Position numbers and translations under genes: made by a program. Below, piece after piece: positions 22,847 to 28,481 of a stretch of 30,517 nt of DNA; the stretch's first letter is position 1; each line of letters starts with the position of its first letter. Source of the DNA: a virus; IMG/VR virus record IMGVR_UViG_3300021139_000081, positions 1 to 30,517 of that record. One strand, given 5' to 3'. The notes under the pieces were generated by a model. That model ran no database searches, had not been told where the DNA came from, and saw only the letters and a program-made list of their open reading frames with translations.

Positions 22847-23053
22847 ATGGACAATTCGCACGTTATGGAATATAAAAAATCTGAAAGATTTCGTGCTATT
22901 TGTGAAGCAACAACAACACTAAAAACAAATTTACAACAAAGAAGAAAATATTTAGATTTAGTTGAAGAAAAAAGAGGTAAGATTGCAAGAACAGAATTAG
23001 AGCAGGAAATGATTAAGCAGTTCAACATACTCAAAAGGGGAAACAATGAGTAA
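22847..23053 (+). CDS. Hypothetical small helical protein, 68 aa
   Basis: This protein is basic and helical (SERFRAICEATTTLKTNLQQ, then RKYLDLVEEKRGKIARTELE). No family recognised. The ATG at 22847 has no ribosome site; another in-frame ATG lies six codons in, also without one. The gene follows the structured region directly, and bases 22850-22856 are complementary to 22418-22424, so translation may depend on RNA structure. The next gene starts inside its end, with AAAGGGG. Confidence 0.55.
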   Translation: MDNSHVMEYKKSERFRAICEATTTLKTNLQQRRKYLDLVEEKRGKIARTELEQEMIKQFNILKRGNNE

Positions 23054-23189
23054 TTATTTAATAATATTAGTGGGATTGATTTACGTTTATATTGGTATTT
23101 CTTTTTTTTTAAAGAATCAATATGGCATGGGAATTACTTTTTTAGCTTATGCGTTAGCTAATCTAGGTTTATGGATCGAGGCACAATGA
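23046..23189 (+). CDS. Two-TM membrane protein, 47 aa
   Basis: This protein begins MSNYLIILVGLIYVYIGISF and has a second hydrophobic helix GITFLAYALANLGLWI. The short polar loop FLKNQYGMG between them fits a helical hairpin. It has a strong AAAGGGG ribosome site five bases before the ATG, overlaps the previous gene by 8 bases, and its TGA overlaps the next ATG. Function unknown; early expression would fit a superinfection-exclusion or membrane-remodelling role, but nothing proves it. Confidence 0.6.
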   Translation: MSNYLIILVGLIYVYIGISFFLKNQYGMGITFLAYALANLGLWIEAQ

Positions 23190-23743
23190 TTGCCGTTTTA
23201 TTTGCTAGAAATGATAGCCGTTATAAAGAATTATCAGGATTTGATGTTTATGATATTGATCGTGATGCTAGAACATATTGTGATTCATATCCTGTAATAG
23301 CTCATCCACATTGTCGTGCTTGGGGCATATTAAGTCACATGGCTAATCCCAGACCTGACGAAAAACAATTAGCTTATTTTGCTTTAGCGCAAGTAAGATT
23401 AAATGGTGGAATACTTGAACATCCTGCAAGTAGTAGATTATGGAAACTTGCTAAATTACCTTTAAAAGAAGAATTTTCTGATAATTTTGGTGGATTTACA
23501 ATTGAAATAGATCAATATGATTTTGGTCATGTAGCTCATAAAATGACAAAATTATATATATGCGGCATAGATCAATCAGAATTACCAATTTTACCTCAAA
23601 AACGTACAGAAACACCAAAACGATCTATATGTGGGAATGTACCTGAAACAGTTAGATGCACACAATATCAACGTGAATATACACCAGATTCGTTAATTGA
23701 TTTTTTTACAAAAATTTGCGAGAAAATAAATGATAAATCCTAA
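23186..23743 (+). CDS. Conserved phage protein with HPHCRAWG motif
   Basis: This 185-residue protein belongs to a conserved phage family of unknown function that I recognise by MIAVLFARNDSRYKELSGFD, VYDIDRDARTY, AHPHCRAWG (residues ~39-47, usually HPPCRAWG), NPRPDEKQLAYFALAQVRLN and GGILEHPASSRLW. The Rossmann-like opening and a PPC-like loop recall cytosine-C5 methyltransferases, but the typical SAM motif is not clear here, so I do not call it an enzyme. The C-terminal ~70 residues look less conserved. The ATG at 23186 overlaps the preceding stop (ATGA), preferred over an upstream in-frame ATG inside that gene. Confidence 0.65.
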   Translation: MIAVLFARNDSRYKELSGFDVYDIDRDARTYCDSYPVIAHPHCRAWGILSHMANPRPDEKQLAYFALAQVRLNGGILEHPASSRLWKLAKLPLKEEFSDNFGGFTIEIDQYDFGHVAHKMTKLYICGIDQSELPILPQKRTETPKRSICGNVPETVRCTQYQREYTPDSLIDFFTKICEKINDKS

Positions 23744-24053
23744 TGATGAGATTCAATACATTGTCGATCTTATTGATGACTACGCTGCTGCCGATGGTCG
23801 TTTATCTGCTTTAGAAAGCTATAAATCAGCTCTTAAAGCGTTAAAGATGAAAGAAAGCACACAGACATCGGTAGCTGGTAAAGAAATGGATGCGTATGCT
23901 TCTGATGAATATATACAGTTTTGTGAAGAAATTGAGCAAGCTCGTATAAAATATACATCCTTAAAATTAAAAATAGAAACAGCAAAAATGAAAATTGAGG
24001 TCTGGAGAACAGAACAAGCAACTAACAGACAAATAGAAAAACTAACACGTTGA
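23730..24053 (+). CDS. Hypothetical helical protein, 107 aa
   Basis: This protein is almost wholly helical and charged, with a central DUF-like pattern seen in phage recombination operons: AADGRLSALESYKSALKALK, MKESTQTSVAGKEMDAYAS, YIQFCEEIEQARIKYTSLKL. It ends in a basic helix. Overlaps the upstream gene by 14 bases and the next by a TTGA start-stop. Likely an accessory to the nuclease that follows (context only). Confidence 0.6.
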   Translation: MINPNDEIQYIVDLIDDYAAADGRLSALESYKSALKALKMKESTQTSVAGKEMDAYASDEYIQFCEEIEQARIKYTSLKLKIETAKMKIEVWRTEQATNRQIEKLTR

Positions 24054-24325
24054 AAAAAGCAGAAAAAGAATTATATGGAAAAATTGCAAGATTGGGATGT
24101 TGCCTCTGTAGGCATCTTGGATACGGTGAGACACCAAGCGAAATCCACCACATCCAAAAAAATGGAATACCAAGATACCAAAGAGAAGTTATCGGACTTT
24201 GCCCAGAGCATCATCGAGGAAATAGTGGTATTCACGGACTTGGGAAAAGAGGATTTGAGGTTCGCTACGGAATTGACGAGCAAGCCCTATTACAGAAAAC
24301 AATGGAACTTATAGGTTTAGATTAG
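24050..24325 (+). CDS. Ref-like recombination enhancement nuclease (HNH fold)
   Basis: This 91-residue zinc-binding HNH protein resembles the RecA-dependent nuclease Ref of phage P1. It has LGCCLCRHLGYGETPSEIHH (residues 15-34; Cys17/18/20 and His33/34), then GLCPEHHRGNSGIHGLGKRG (49-68; Cys51, His54/55, His62). In Ref these residues bind zinc and form the nuclease centre. The start is TTG overlapping the previous TGA; no in-frame ATG precedes the conserved region, so a TTG start is likely. Ref needs host RecA filaments, so it could cut D-loops during recombination-dependent replication. Ends 8 bases before the convergent SprT-like gene. Confidence 0.75.
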   Translation: MKKAEKELYGKIARLGCCLCRHLGYGETPSEIHHIQKNGIPRYQREVIGLCPEHHRGNSGIHGLGKRGFEVRYGIDEQALLQKTMELIGLD

Positions 24326-24333
24326 AAAATAAA

Positions 24334-24672
24334 TCACAACTCAAGGGGATCGAATCCGAATTCATCGGCCACAGCAGTTGCATAACGTCTAAAAACTGCA
24401 TCATGTTTATCCCAATTTTTATTACGGTATCGCTTCATGTGGATCATTTCGTGCGCTAGTGTTTTAAGTATGGTTTCAAAATGGCTGCATTTGGCTTTAG
24501 AAATGGTTATAAGGTGCATATCATCATCAAATATATATGTGCCATAGGCATCTTCTTCAGACGTTACATTAAACTTTATACAAGCTGTATTAGGCATTTC
24601 CCAATGATTAAAGGGTTTCATTTGGCAAAGCATAATATACATTGCTTCAAGAGTTTTAGATGTAGGTGTCAT
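24334..24672 (-). CDS. SprT-like zinc metalloprotease
   Basis: This 112-residue protein carries TLAHEMIHMK (71-80) with the HExxH motif His74-Glu75-His78, and His90 in WDKHDAVFRRYA is placed like the third SprT ligand. SprT-like domains cleave DNA-protein crosslinks in cells; phage versions are unstudied. Half of the usual zinc-ribbon C-terminus is absent. Its start overlaps the metallophosphoesterase stop by 4 bases (ATGA), so the two are co-expressed. Confidence 0.7.
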   Translation of the reverse strand: MTPTSKTLEAMYIMLCQMKPFNHWEMPNTACIKFNVTSEEDAYGTYIFDDDMHLITISKAKCSHFETILKTLAHEMIHMKRYRNKNWDKHDAVFRRYATAVADEFGFDPLEL

Positions 24673-25682
24673 ACAGAAAACACTTTACCTCGAAATTGCA
24701 CTTCACCTTGTTCTTCATCATAAACTTGGATCATTTCTGGCATTAAAAGCTGGGATTTATGCCAAGTCATTAATACAAATCCTGATCGCCAGTTGACAGG
24801 GTTATCCTCGCAGTAATCTATAAATTGATTTCCTTTAGGATAAGCTAATGTTCCTGTTTGAACACCATAGCGAGTCCCATTTTTGAAATGTGGGGAATGA
24901 TCTGTATAGGGGTCAACTGACAAAACGTGAGTATGACCAGTAACAATATTTAAACCAGAGTGTAATGTATTGTTTGCGCCACCATATTTACCACCCTTCC
25001 AACGGTGTTTTATTTGAGTATCGTTATTAATAAAATATGACCAACATGATTTCCATATTGGAAAATGATCTTTTAAAGATGTGCCAGGCACTCCAGCATA
25101 CATTGGTGCTTGATTGATAAGAAATTGCTCAAATCGAGCATCATGGTTTCCAAGACACCAAATTAAATTACTGTGAAACTTAGTTGTTTTTTCAATTTCA
25201 CCTAAATAATGCTGTACTGCTTGTAATTCTTCTACAACTGACGGTGCTTTATTCCAATTGATTGGACTATGACGGCTATTTGTTGTGCCATCAAATGCAT
25301 CACCATTACATATAATAACTTCTGGCTGAAACTCTTTAATACATTCTAACAATGCACGAAAAGCGGTGGTTTCATCATCAGGATAAAAATGAGCATCACT
25401 AAAAACTAAAACACGACCTTTTTCTAATGTTGTACCCCTTCGGACATTGTGTCGGGTTTCTTCTAATCTGCGGTTATGTTGTAATTTAACATTTTCAATA
25501 TGAACATTATTAAAATATTTTTCATCTGTCAGCAATTGAATGTTATATTTAGCTTCAATATTTCTTCTTCTTCTAAGAACATTTCTTTTATCTATGCCTA
25601 ATGAATCAGCTAATTTTGTGGCTGATTTTAAAGATTGCCACAAACTTATAAAATCTTCATCGCTACAAAGTGCTGCTGGCAT
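24669..25682 (-). CDS. Calcineurin-like metallophosphoesterase with N-terminal HTH-like region
   Basis: This 337-residue protein has the metal-binding signatures of the family in order: DAH (96-98), NGDAFD (126-131), GNHDAR (178-183), His241, and GHTH (249-252). Such phage enzymes hydrolyse phosphodiesters, but their target is unproven. Residues 1-45 (SLKSATKLADSLGIDKRNVL then RRRRN) look like a helix-turn-helix with a basic patch, so it may bind DNA. AAGGG six bases before the ATG sets the start. First gene of a two-gene leftward unit divergent from the VRR-NUC gene. Confidence 0.8.
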   Translation of the reverse strand: MPAALCSDEDFISLWQSLKSATKLADSLGIDKRNVLRRRRNIEAKYNIQLLTDEKYFNNVHIENVKLQHNRRLEETRHNVRRGTTLEKGRVLVFSDAHFYPDDETTAFRALLECIKEFQPEVIICNGDAFDGTTNSRHSPINWNKAPSVVEELQAVQHYLGEIEKTTKFHSNLIWCLGNHDARFEQFLINQAPMYAGVPGTSLKDHFPIWKSCWSYFINNDTQIKHRWKGGKYGGANNTLHSGLNIVTGHTHVLSVDPYTDHSPHFKNGTRYGVQTGTLAYPKGNQFIDYCEDNPVNWRSGFVLMTWHKSQLLMPEMIQVYDEEQGEVQFRGKVFSV

Positions 25683-25736
25683 AATTGGCCCTTAGATGGT
25701 TTATACTGATTTATAACATAATTATATTGATATACA

Positions 25737-26021
25737 ATGACATACGCAAAAAAAGTGGATTTAAACCACACAGAAATTGTAAAGACTTTTCGTGATTTAG
25801 GTGCAACTGTGTTTGACGCATCTGGAATTGGTCGAGGATTTCCAGACATTGTTTTAGGTTACAACAATATTACTTGTCTTGTTGAGATCAAATCAAGTGA
25901 AAAAAAGAAATTTACAGAAGCGCAGCTTAAATTTATGAGCGAGTGGAAAGGTTCTTCTGTTGTAAGAATAAATGATGTTGGTGGCGCAATTCGTTTAATA
26001 AAATTACTTGATTTGCAATAA
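25737..26021 (+). CDS. VRR-NUC (PD-(D/E)XK) nuclease
   Basis: This 94-residue minimal VRR-NUC domain has GIGRGFPDIVLGYN (30-43, Asp37), LVEIKSS (48-54, Glu50 and Lys52 as the E-x-K pair), and FTEAQLKFMSEWKG (59-72, Gln63). The family acts as structure-specific nucleases or Holliday-junction resolvases in phages. Its placement before the packaging genes suggests branch resolution before DNA packaging (inference). The 54-base gap to the divergent metallophosphoesterase gene is very AT-rich and must hold both promoters, but I see no clear consensus. Confidence 0.8.
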   Translation: MTYAKKVDLNHTEIVKTFRDLGATVFDASGIGRGFPDIVLGYNNITCLVEIKSSEKKKFTEAQLKFMSEWKGSSVVRINDVGGAIRLIKLLDLQ

Positions 26022-26035
26022 AGTTATAGTAAAAT
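26008..26035 (+). promoter_or_regulatory. Promoter for the late rightward block
   Basis: TTGATT (26008-26013), 16-base spacer, TAAAAT (26030-26035). Its -35 overlaps the end of the VRR-NUC gene. The predicted start falls on the next hairpin entry. Confidence 0.45.
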
Positions 26036-26040
26036 AAACT

Positions 26041-26056
26041 ATCTCAATGGTGAGAT
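26041..26056 (+). other. 5' end hairpin ATCTCA-atgg-TGAGAT
   Basis: A perfect 6 bp stem with 4-base loop begins where the preceding promoter would start transcription. A stem at the extreme 5' end usually protects mRNA from decay. The ribosome site AAAGGA (26065-26070) follows unpaired. Confidence 0.4.
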
Positions 26057-26076
26057 TTCTTTGCAAAGGAAAAAAA

Positions 26077-26340
26077 ATGAAAGATTATGATGTTAAGGAA
26101 ATGTCTGATTCAAGCAAAAAGATGAAATATGAATCAACTGCTGAAAAAGATAAAGTAGGCAAAATGGGTCTTAAAGATCCTGGTCATTTACAACGTGCAG
26201 CCGATTATGCTAATGAGTGCCGCGTTGGTGATAAGCCAATGATTGTACCACCTGCTGGCCCTAAACCTGAGCCAGTTCGCGTAAATGGTGTGCCAATGCC
26301 TAAGGAATCAAACGTCAGTTCTGGTAACAGAGGCAAGTAA
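26077..26340 (+). CDS. Hypothetical basic protein, 87 aa
   Basis: The protein opens with a charged Lys/Glu/Ser-rich half (MKDYDVKEMSDSSKKMKYES, then DPGHLQRAADYANECRVGDK) and ends with a Pro/Val-rich tail (PPAGPKPEPVRVNGVPMPKE). No named family; similar small proteins occur before terminase genes in other podophages. I chose the ATG at 26077 with AAAGGA six bases upstream rather than the in-frame ATG at 26047, which lies inside the leader hairpin. Stop overlaps the next start (TAATG). Confidence 0.6.
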   Translation: MKDYDVKEMSDSSKKMKYESTAEKDKVGKMGLKDPGHLQRAADYANECRVGDKPMIVPPAGPKPEPVRVNGVPMPKESNVSSGNRGK

Positions 26341-26546
26341 TGGCTACCAAAAAAGTACCATCTTTATTAAAGTTGGCTGCTGACGTTAAAACTGAAAATA
26401 CCGAAGTTGCTAATTGGCAAGCTAGAGAAGATCTGGCTTGTCTTACACGCGCAAGAGAAGTTGAAGCAGACAAAAAACGTATGATGGCAGTAAAGAAAAT
26501 TGCTGCTTCTCAAATGAAAAACCTACAAAAAATTACAGGAAAATAA
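26340..26546 (+). CDS. Hypothetical basic helical protein, 68 aa
   Basis: This protein (MATKKVPSLLKLAADVKTEN, then KKRMMAVKKIAASQMKNLQK) is helical and positively charged, with a run of Lys-rich amphipathic turns. No family recognised. TAATG-coupled to the gene before and 2 bases from the gene after. Confidence 0.6.
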   Translation: MATKKVPSLLKLAADVKTENTEVANWQAREDLACLTRAREVEADKKRMMAVKKIAASQMKNLQKITGK

Positions 26547-26548
26547 TC

Positions 26549-26944
26549 ATGGCATATACAGGCGTAGCAGTAACTGATCCAGTATTTGATACTTGTTTTG
26601 CAAATCAACAAATTGGATATTCTTTAGCTGCTGAAAGTTCAGTAACTCAAGCAACTAGCAAATCGACAGCGGTAACTGCTAATACAAGCAATATTCAGAT
26701 TACTATGAATAATGCTGCTTTGGCTGCTGGCGCAATTGTTAGTTTTACATTAAATAATTCATTATTATCTGCAAGAGATGTGTTAATTGTAAACGTATCT
26801 GGCGGTATTGCTACTGCTGGTACTTATACTGCATTTGTATCTAACATAAGTACAGGTGTTGCAACAATTAGCTTGTATAACATTTCTGGTGGTTCGTTAT
26901 CAGAAGCAGTTAAATTAAACTTAGCAATTATTCATGGTCAGTAA
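26549..26944 (+). CDS. Putative small virion protein, beta-rich
   Basis: This 131-residue Ala/Ser/Thr/Val-rich protein has a regular strand pattern (NIQITMNNAALAAGAIVSFT, DVLIVNVSGGIATAGTYTAF, ISLYNISGGSLSEAV), fitting a compact beta-sandwich. The composition differs from its Lys-rich neighbours and resembles head decoration proteins of podophages, including the 114-residue protein at 16056. AGGAAAA upstream supports the start. Decoration is inference from composition. Confidence 0.6.
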   Translation: MAYTGVAVTDPVFDTCFANQQIGYSLAAESSVTQATSKSTAVTANTSNIQITMNNAALAAGAIVSFTLNNSLLSARDVLIVNVSGGIATAGTYTAFVSNISTGVATISLYNISGGSLSEAVKLNLAIIHGQ

Positions 26945-26946
26945 AA

Positions 26947-27105
26947 ATGAAAAACGGTCTTTATGCAAATCTCCATGCGAAACAAAAACGCATAGCTGAA
27001 GAAAAAGAAGAAGGTAAGAAAGTTGAGCGCATGAGAAAGCCAGGTACTAAAGGTGCGCCAACTGCCAAAGCGTTTAAAGAATCAGCTAAGACTGCTAAGA
27101 AATGA
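26947..27105 (+). CDS. Small basic phage protein, 52 aa
   Basis: The protein begins MKNGLYANLHAKQKRIAEEK and ends KPGTKGAPTAKAFKESAKTA plus KK. This is a family I recognise from many phages, with the fixed pattern NGLYANIHAK, then MRKPG.KGAPTA.AF..SAKTAKK. Function is unknown; the strong positive charge suggests DNA or virion association. It ends with an ATGA overlap into the next gene. Confidence 0.75.
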   Translation: MKNGLYANLHAKQKRIAEEKEEGKKVERMRKPGTKGAPTAKAFKESAKTAKK

Positions 27106-27374
27106 AAAAGCACGACAAACCAATACCACATAAAACAACTGGTAAGGGTAAGACATATAATCCTACTGACAAAGGTGCAGGAATGACTGCTAAAGGTCGT
27201 GAGGAATATAACGAAAAGAATGGAAGTAATTTAAAAGCACCAGCTCCAAATCCAAAGACAAAGAAAGACGAAGGCCGTAAGAAATCTTTTTGCGCGCGGA
27301 TGGAAGGGGTAGTTAAAAACGCTAAAGGCCCAGCAGAACGAGCCAAAGCATCTTTAAAAAACTGGAATTGCTAA
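27102..27374 (+). CDS. DUF6321-like basic protein
   Basis: This 90-residue protein has the pattern GAGMTAKGREEYNEKNGSNL, KAPAPNPKTKKDEGRKKSFC, ARMEGV and KASLKNWNC at the end. It fits the DUF6321-type proteins common in aquatic phages, which sit beside terminase genes. Two conserved Cys (in SFCARM and the last residue) might be paired or bind metal. Function unknown. Coupled to its neighbours by ATGA and TAATG. Confidence 0.7.
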   Translation: MKKHDKPIPHKTTGKGKTYNPTDKGAGMTAKGREEYNEKNGSNLKAPAPNPKTKKDEGRKKSFCARMEGVVKNAKGPAERAKASLKNWNC

Positions 27375-27655
27375 TGGATATTGAATTATTAGATAGCAGA
27401 AGTATATTAGAAAAGTTAATGAATCATTTTGGTTGGTATAAAACTCAAATGTCAGACGTTAAAATTGACAAATTAGAAGTTGATTACCGTTTTATTGTCG
27501 AAGTTCCAAAGGAAGTGCAAGATGCCATTAATCAAAAGCAAGTCGAAAAAAGCAATAGACAAGAACATAGAAACAGAAATCAAAGCAGGAAAACCACAAA
27601 AGCAAGCAGTAGCGATAGCATTAAACGTACAACGAGCAGCGCAAAAAAAGGATAA
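27374..27655 (+). CDS. Hypothetical protein, 93 aa, C-terminal half overprinted by the next gene
   Basis: The first ~50 residues look like a real domain ([20 protein letters not shown], then [20 protein letters not shown]), a helix-strand unit of unknown function. From residue ~50 the sequence becomes [20 protein letters not shown]-type low complexity, exactly where the 27522 gene begins in another frame. The tail may be tolerated overprinted sequence. Start from TAATG coupling. Confidence 0.6.
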   Translation: MDIELLDSRSILEKLMNHFGWYKTQMSDVKIDKLEVDYRFIVEVPKEVQDAINQKQVEKSNRQEHRNRNQSRKTTKASSSDSIKRTTSSAKKG

Positions 27656-27665
27656 AAAGAAATGA
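27522..27665 (+). CDS. Conserved small basic protein, 47 aa ([11 protein letters not shown] family)
   Basis: The start [20 protein letters not shown] and continuation [20 protein letters not shown] form a family found in very many phages, with almost no change in the first ten residues. It has AAAGGAAG at the correct spacing. It lies +1 shifted inside the 3' half of the 27374 gene for 134 bases and extends 10 bases past it. Function unknown, but the strong conservation makes this ORF real. ATGA overlap with the next gene. Confidence 0.8.
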   Translation: MPLIKSKSKKAIDKNIETEIKAGKPQKQAVAIALNVQRAAQKKDKKK

Positions 27666-27889
27666 TGATCCCATTTCACATTGACCAAATTAACGAAATA
27701 TTAAAGTATCTTGATGACGTACCACATAGGTTTAGTCGTGGACTTGTTGATTACTTTAAGAACCATGTTGAAAACCATGTAAAACAAGCTGAATCTGAAG
27801 TTGCTAATGTTGAAAAAAAAGTAGTTGAAGAAGTAAAACAAAACATTACTGAAGTTAAAACTGAAATTTTAGACGTAGTACAAAAATGA
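27662..27889 (+). CDS. Small coiled-coil protein, 75 aa
   Basis: The N-terminus is a globular-looking helix ([20 protein letters not shown]), followed from residue ~35 by a long amphipathic Val/Glu/Lys helix with heptads ([20 protein letters not shown]). No family recognised. Two consecutive ATGs; the first overlaps the upstream stop. Coupled by ATGA to the next small gene. Confidence 0.6.
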   Translation: MMIPFHIDQINEILKYLDDVPHRFSRGLVDYFKNHVENHVKQAESEVANVEKKVVEEVKQNITEVKTEILDVVQK

Positions 27890-28044
27890 ACGATTTACTA
27901 TTAGAGTTTTACCTAACTTGGGTAGAGATGGTAAAGATCGTACCCAGCAATCGCCTTGAACAACAACGAGGCGAGTTATTAGCACAAAAACTATTAAATG
28001 TATCCACTAAGATACAAGAAGAATTAAATAAAGTTAAAAACTAA
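27886..28044 (+). CDS. Small helical protein, 52 aa
   Basis: The protein begins [20 protein letters not shown] and continues SNRLEQQRGELLAQKLLNVS, helical and slightly acidic. No family recognised. Its ATG overlaps the upstream TGA (ATGA), which supports translation. It is the last gene before the AT-rich gap in front of the terminase genes. Confidence 0.55.
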   Translation: MNDLLLEFYLTWVEMVKIVPSNRLEQQRGELLAQKLLNVSTKIQEELNKVKN

Positions 28045-28145
28045 GATATAATAATTTTAAGGAAACTTAATTAAATTCATAAGTTATTGATTTAATTAGT
28101 TATTGATTAATTCTATTAAAAAGCATTTCCTTATTATAAAAAGCG
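28045..28145 (+). promoter_or_regulatory. AT-rich gap with direct and inverted repeats upstream of terminase
   Basis: GTTATTGATT occurs at 28083-28092 and again at 28099-28108. TAAGGAAA (28058-28065) is complementary to TTTCCTTA (28126-28133). A TATAAT hexamer (28047-28052) with TTAAAT 17 bases upstream could be a promoter. Possible roles: promoter for terS/terL/portal, or terminase recognition (pac) site; neither is shown. Confidence 0.35.
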
Positions 28146-28481
28146 ATGATAGCTCACGAACCAACTGACGTTACAAGAGAAGTAGTTAAGACTTCAAGTG
28201 GACTAGGTTTGCCACAAGAACAGATATGCGCTTTAGTTGGCATACTTGATTCTAAGACATTACGAAAACATTATGAAAAAGAACTTGCGCTTGGCAAAGC
28301 AGAAGCAAGCTCTAAAATCGCTAACTCTTTATTCAATAAAGCTCAGAATGGTGATACTACTGCAATGATCTGGTGGACTAAGGCACAGATGAAGTGGAGT
28401 GAAACTGTTAAACAAGAATTGACTGGTGCTGACGGTGGCGCATTAACAGTCCACTTGTTACCTCAAGATGAAAATGCGTGA
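28146..28481 (+). CDS. Terminase small subunit
   Basis: This 111-residue protein lies immediately before the large subunit, in the universal order. Residues ~8-45 form an HTH-like DNA-binding region (VTREVVKTSSGLGLPQEQIC, then GILDSKTLRKHYEKEL). It continues with GKAEASSKIANSLFNKAQNG and DTTAMIWWTKAQMKW, the oligomerisation part typical of TerS. It recognises the concatemer for packaging. The stop overlaps the GTG start of the large subunit. Confidence 0.85.
   Translation: MIAHEPTDVTREVVKTSSGLGLPQEQICALVGILDSKTLRKHYEKELALGKAEASSKIANSLFNKAQNGDTTAMIWWTKAQMKWSETVKQELTGADGGALTVHLLPQDENA

Noticed and set aside
22810-23046. Leftward 78-residue Ser/Leu/Cys-rich ORF
   Set aside because: It is antisense to the helical 68-residue gene and to the end of the RNA region, without a ribosome site.
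24071-24314. Overlapping ORFs on both strands inside the Ref-like gene
   Set aside because: The Ref-like frame carries the conserved Cys/His motifs; the others show no family features or coupling.
24340-24360. GGGATCGAATCC resembles a tRNA T-arm
   Set aside because: No acceptor, D or anticodon arms can be built around it, and it lies inside the end of the SprT-like gene.
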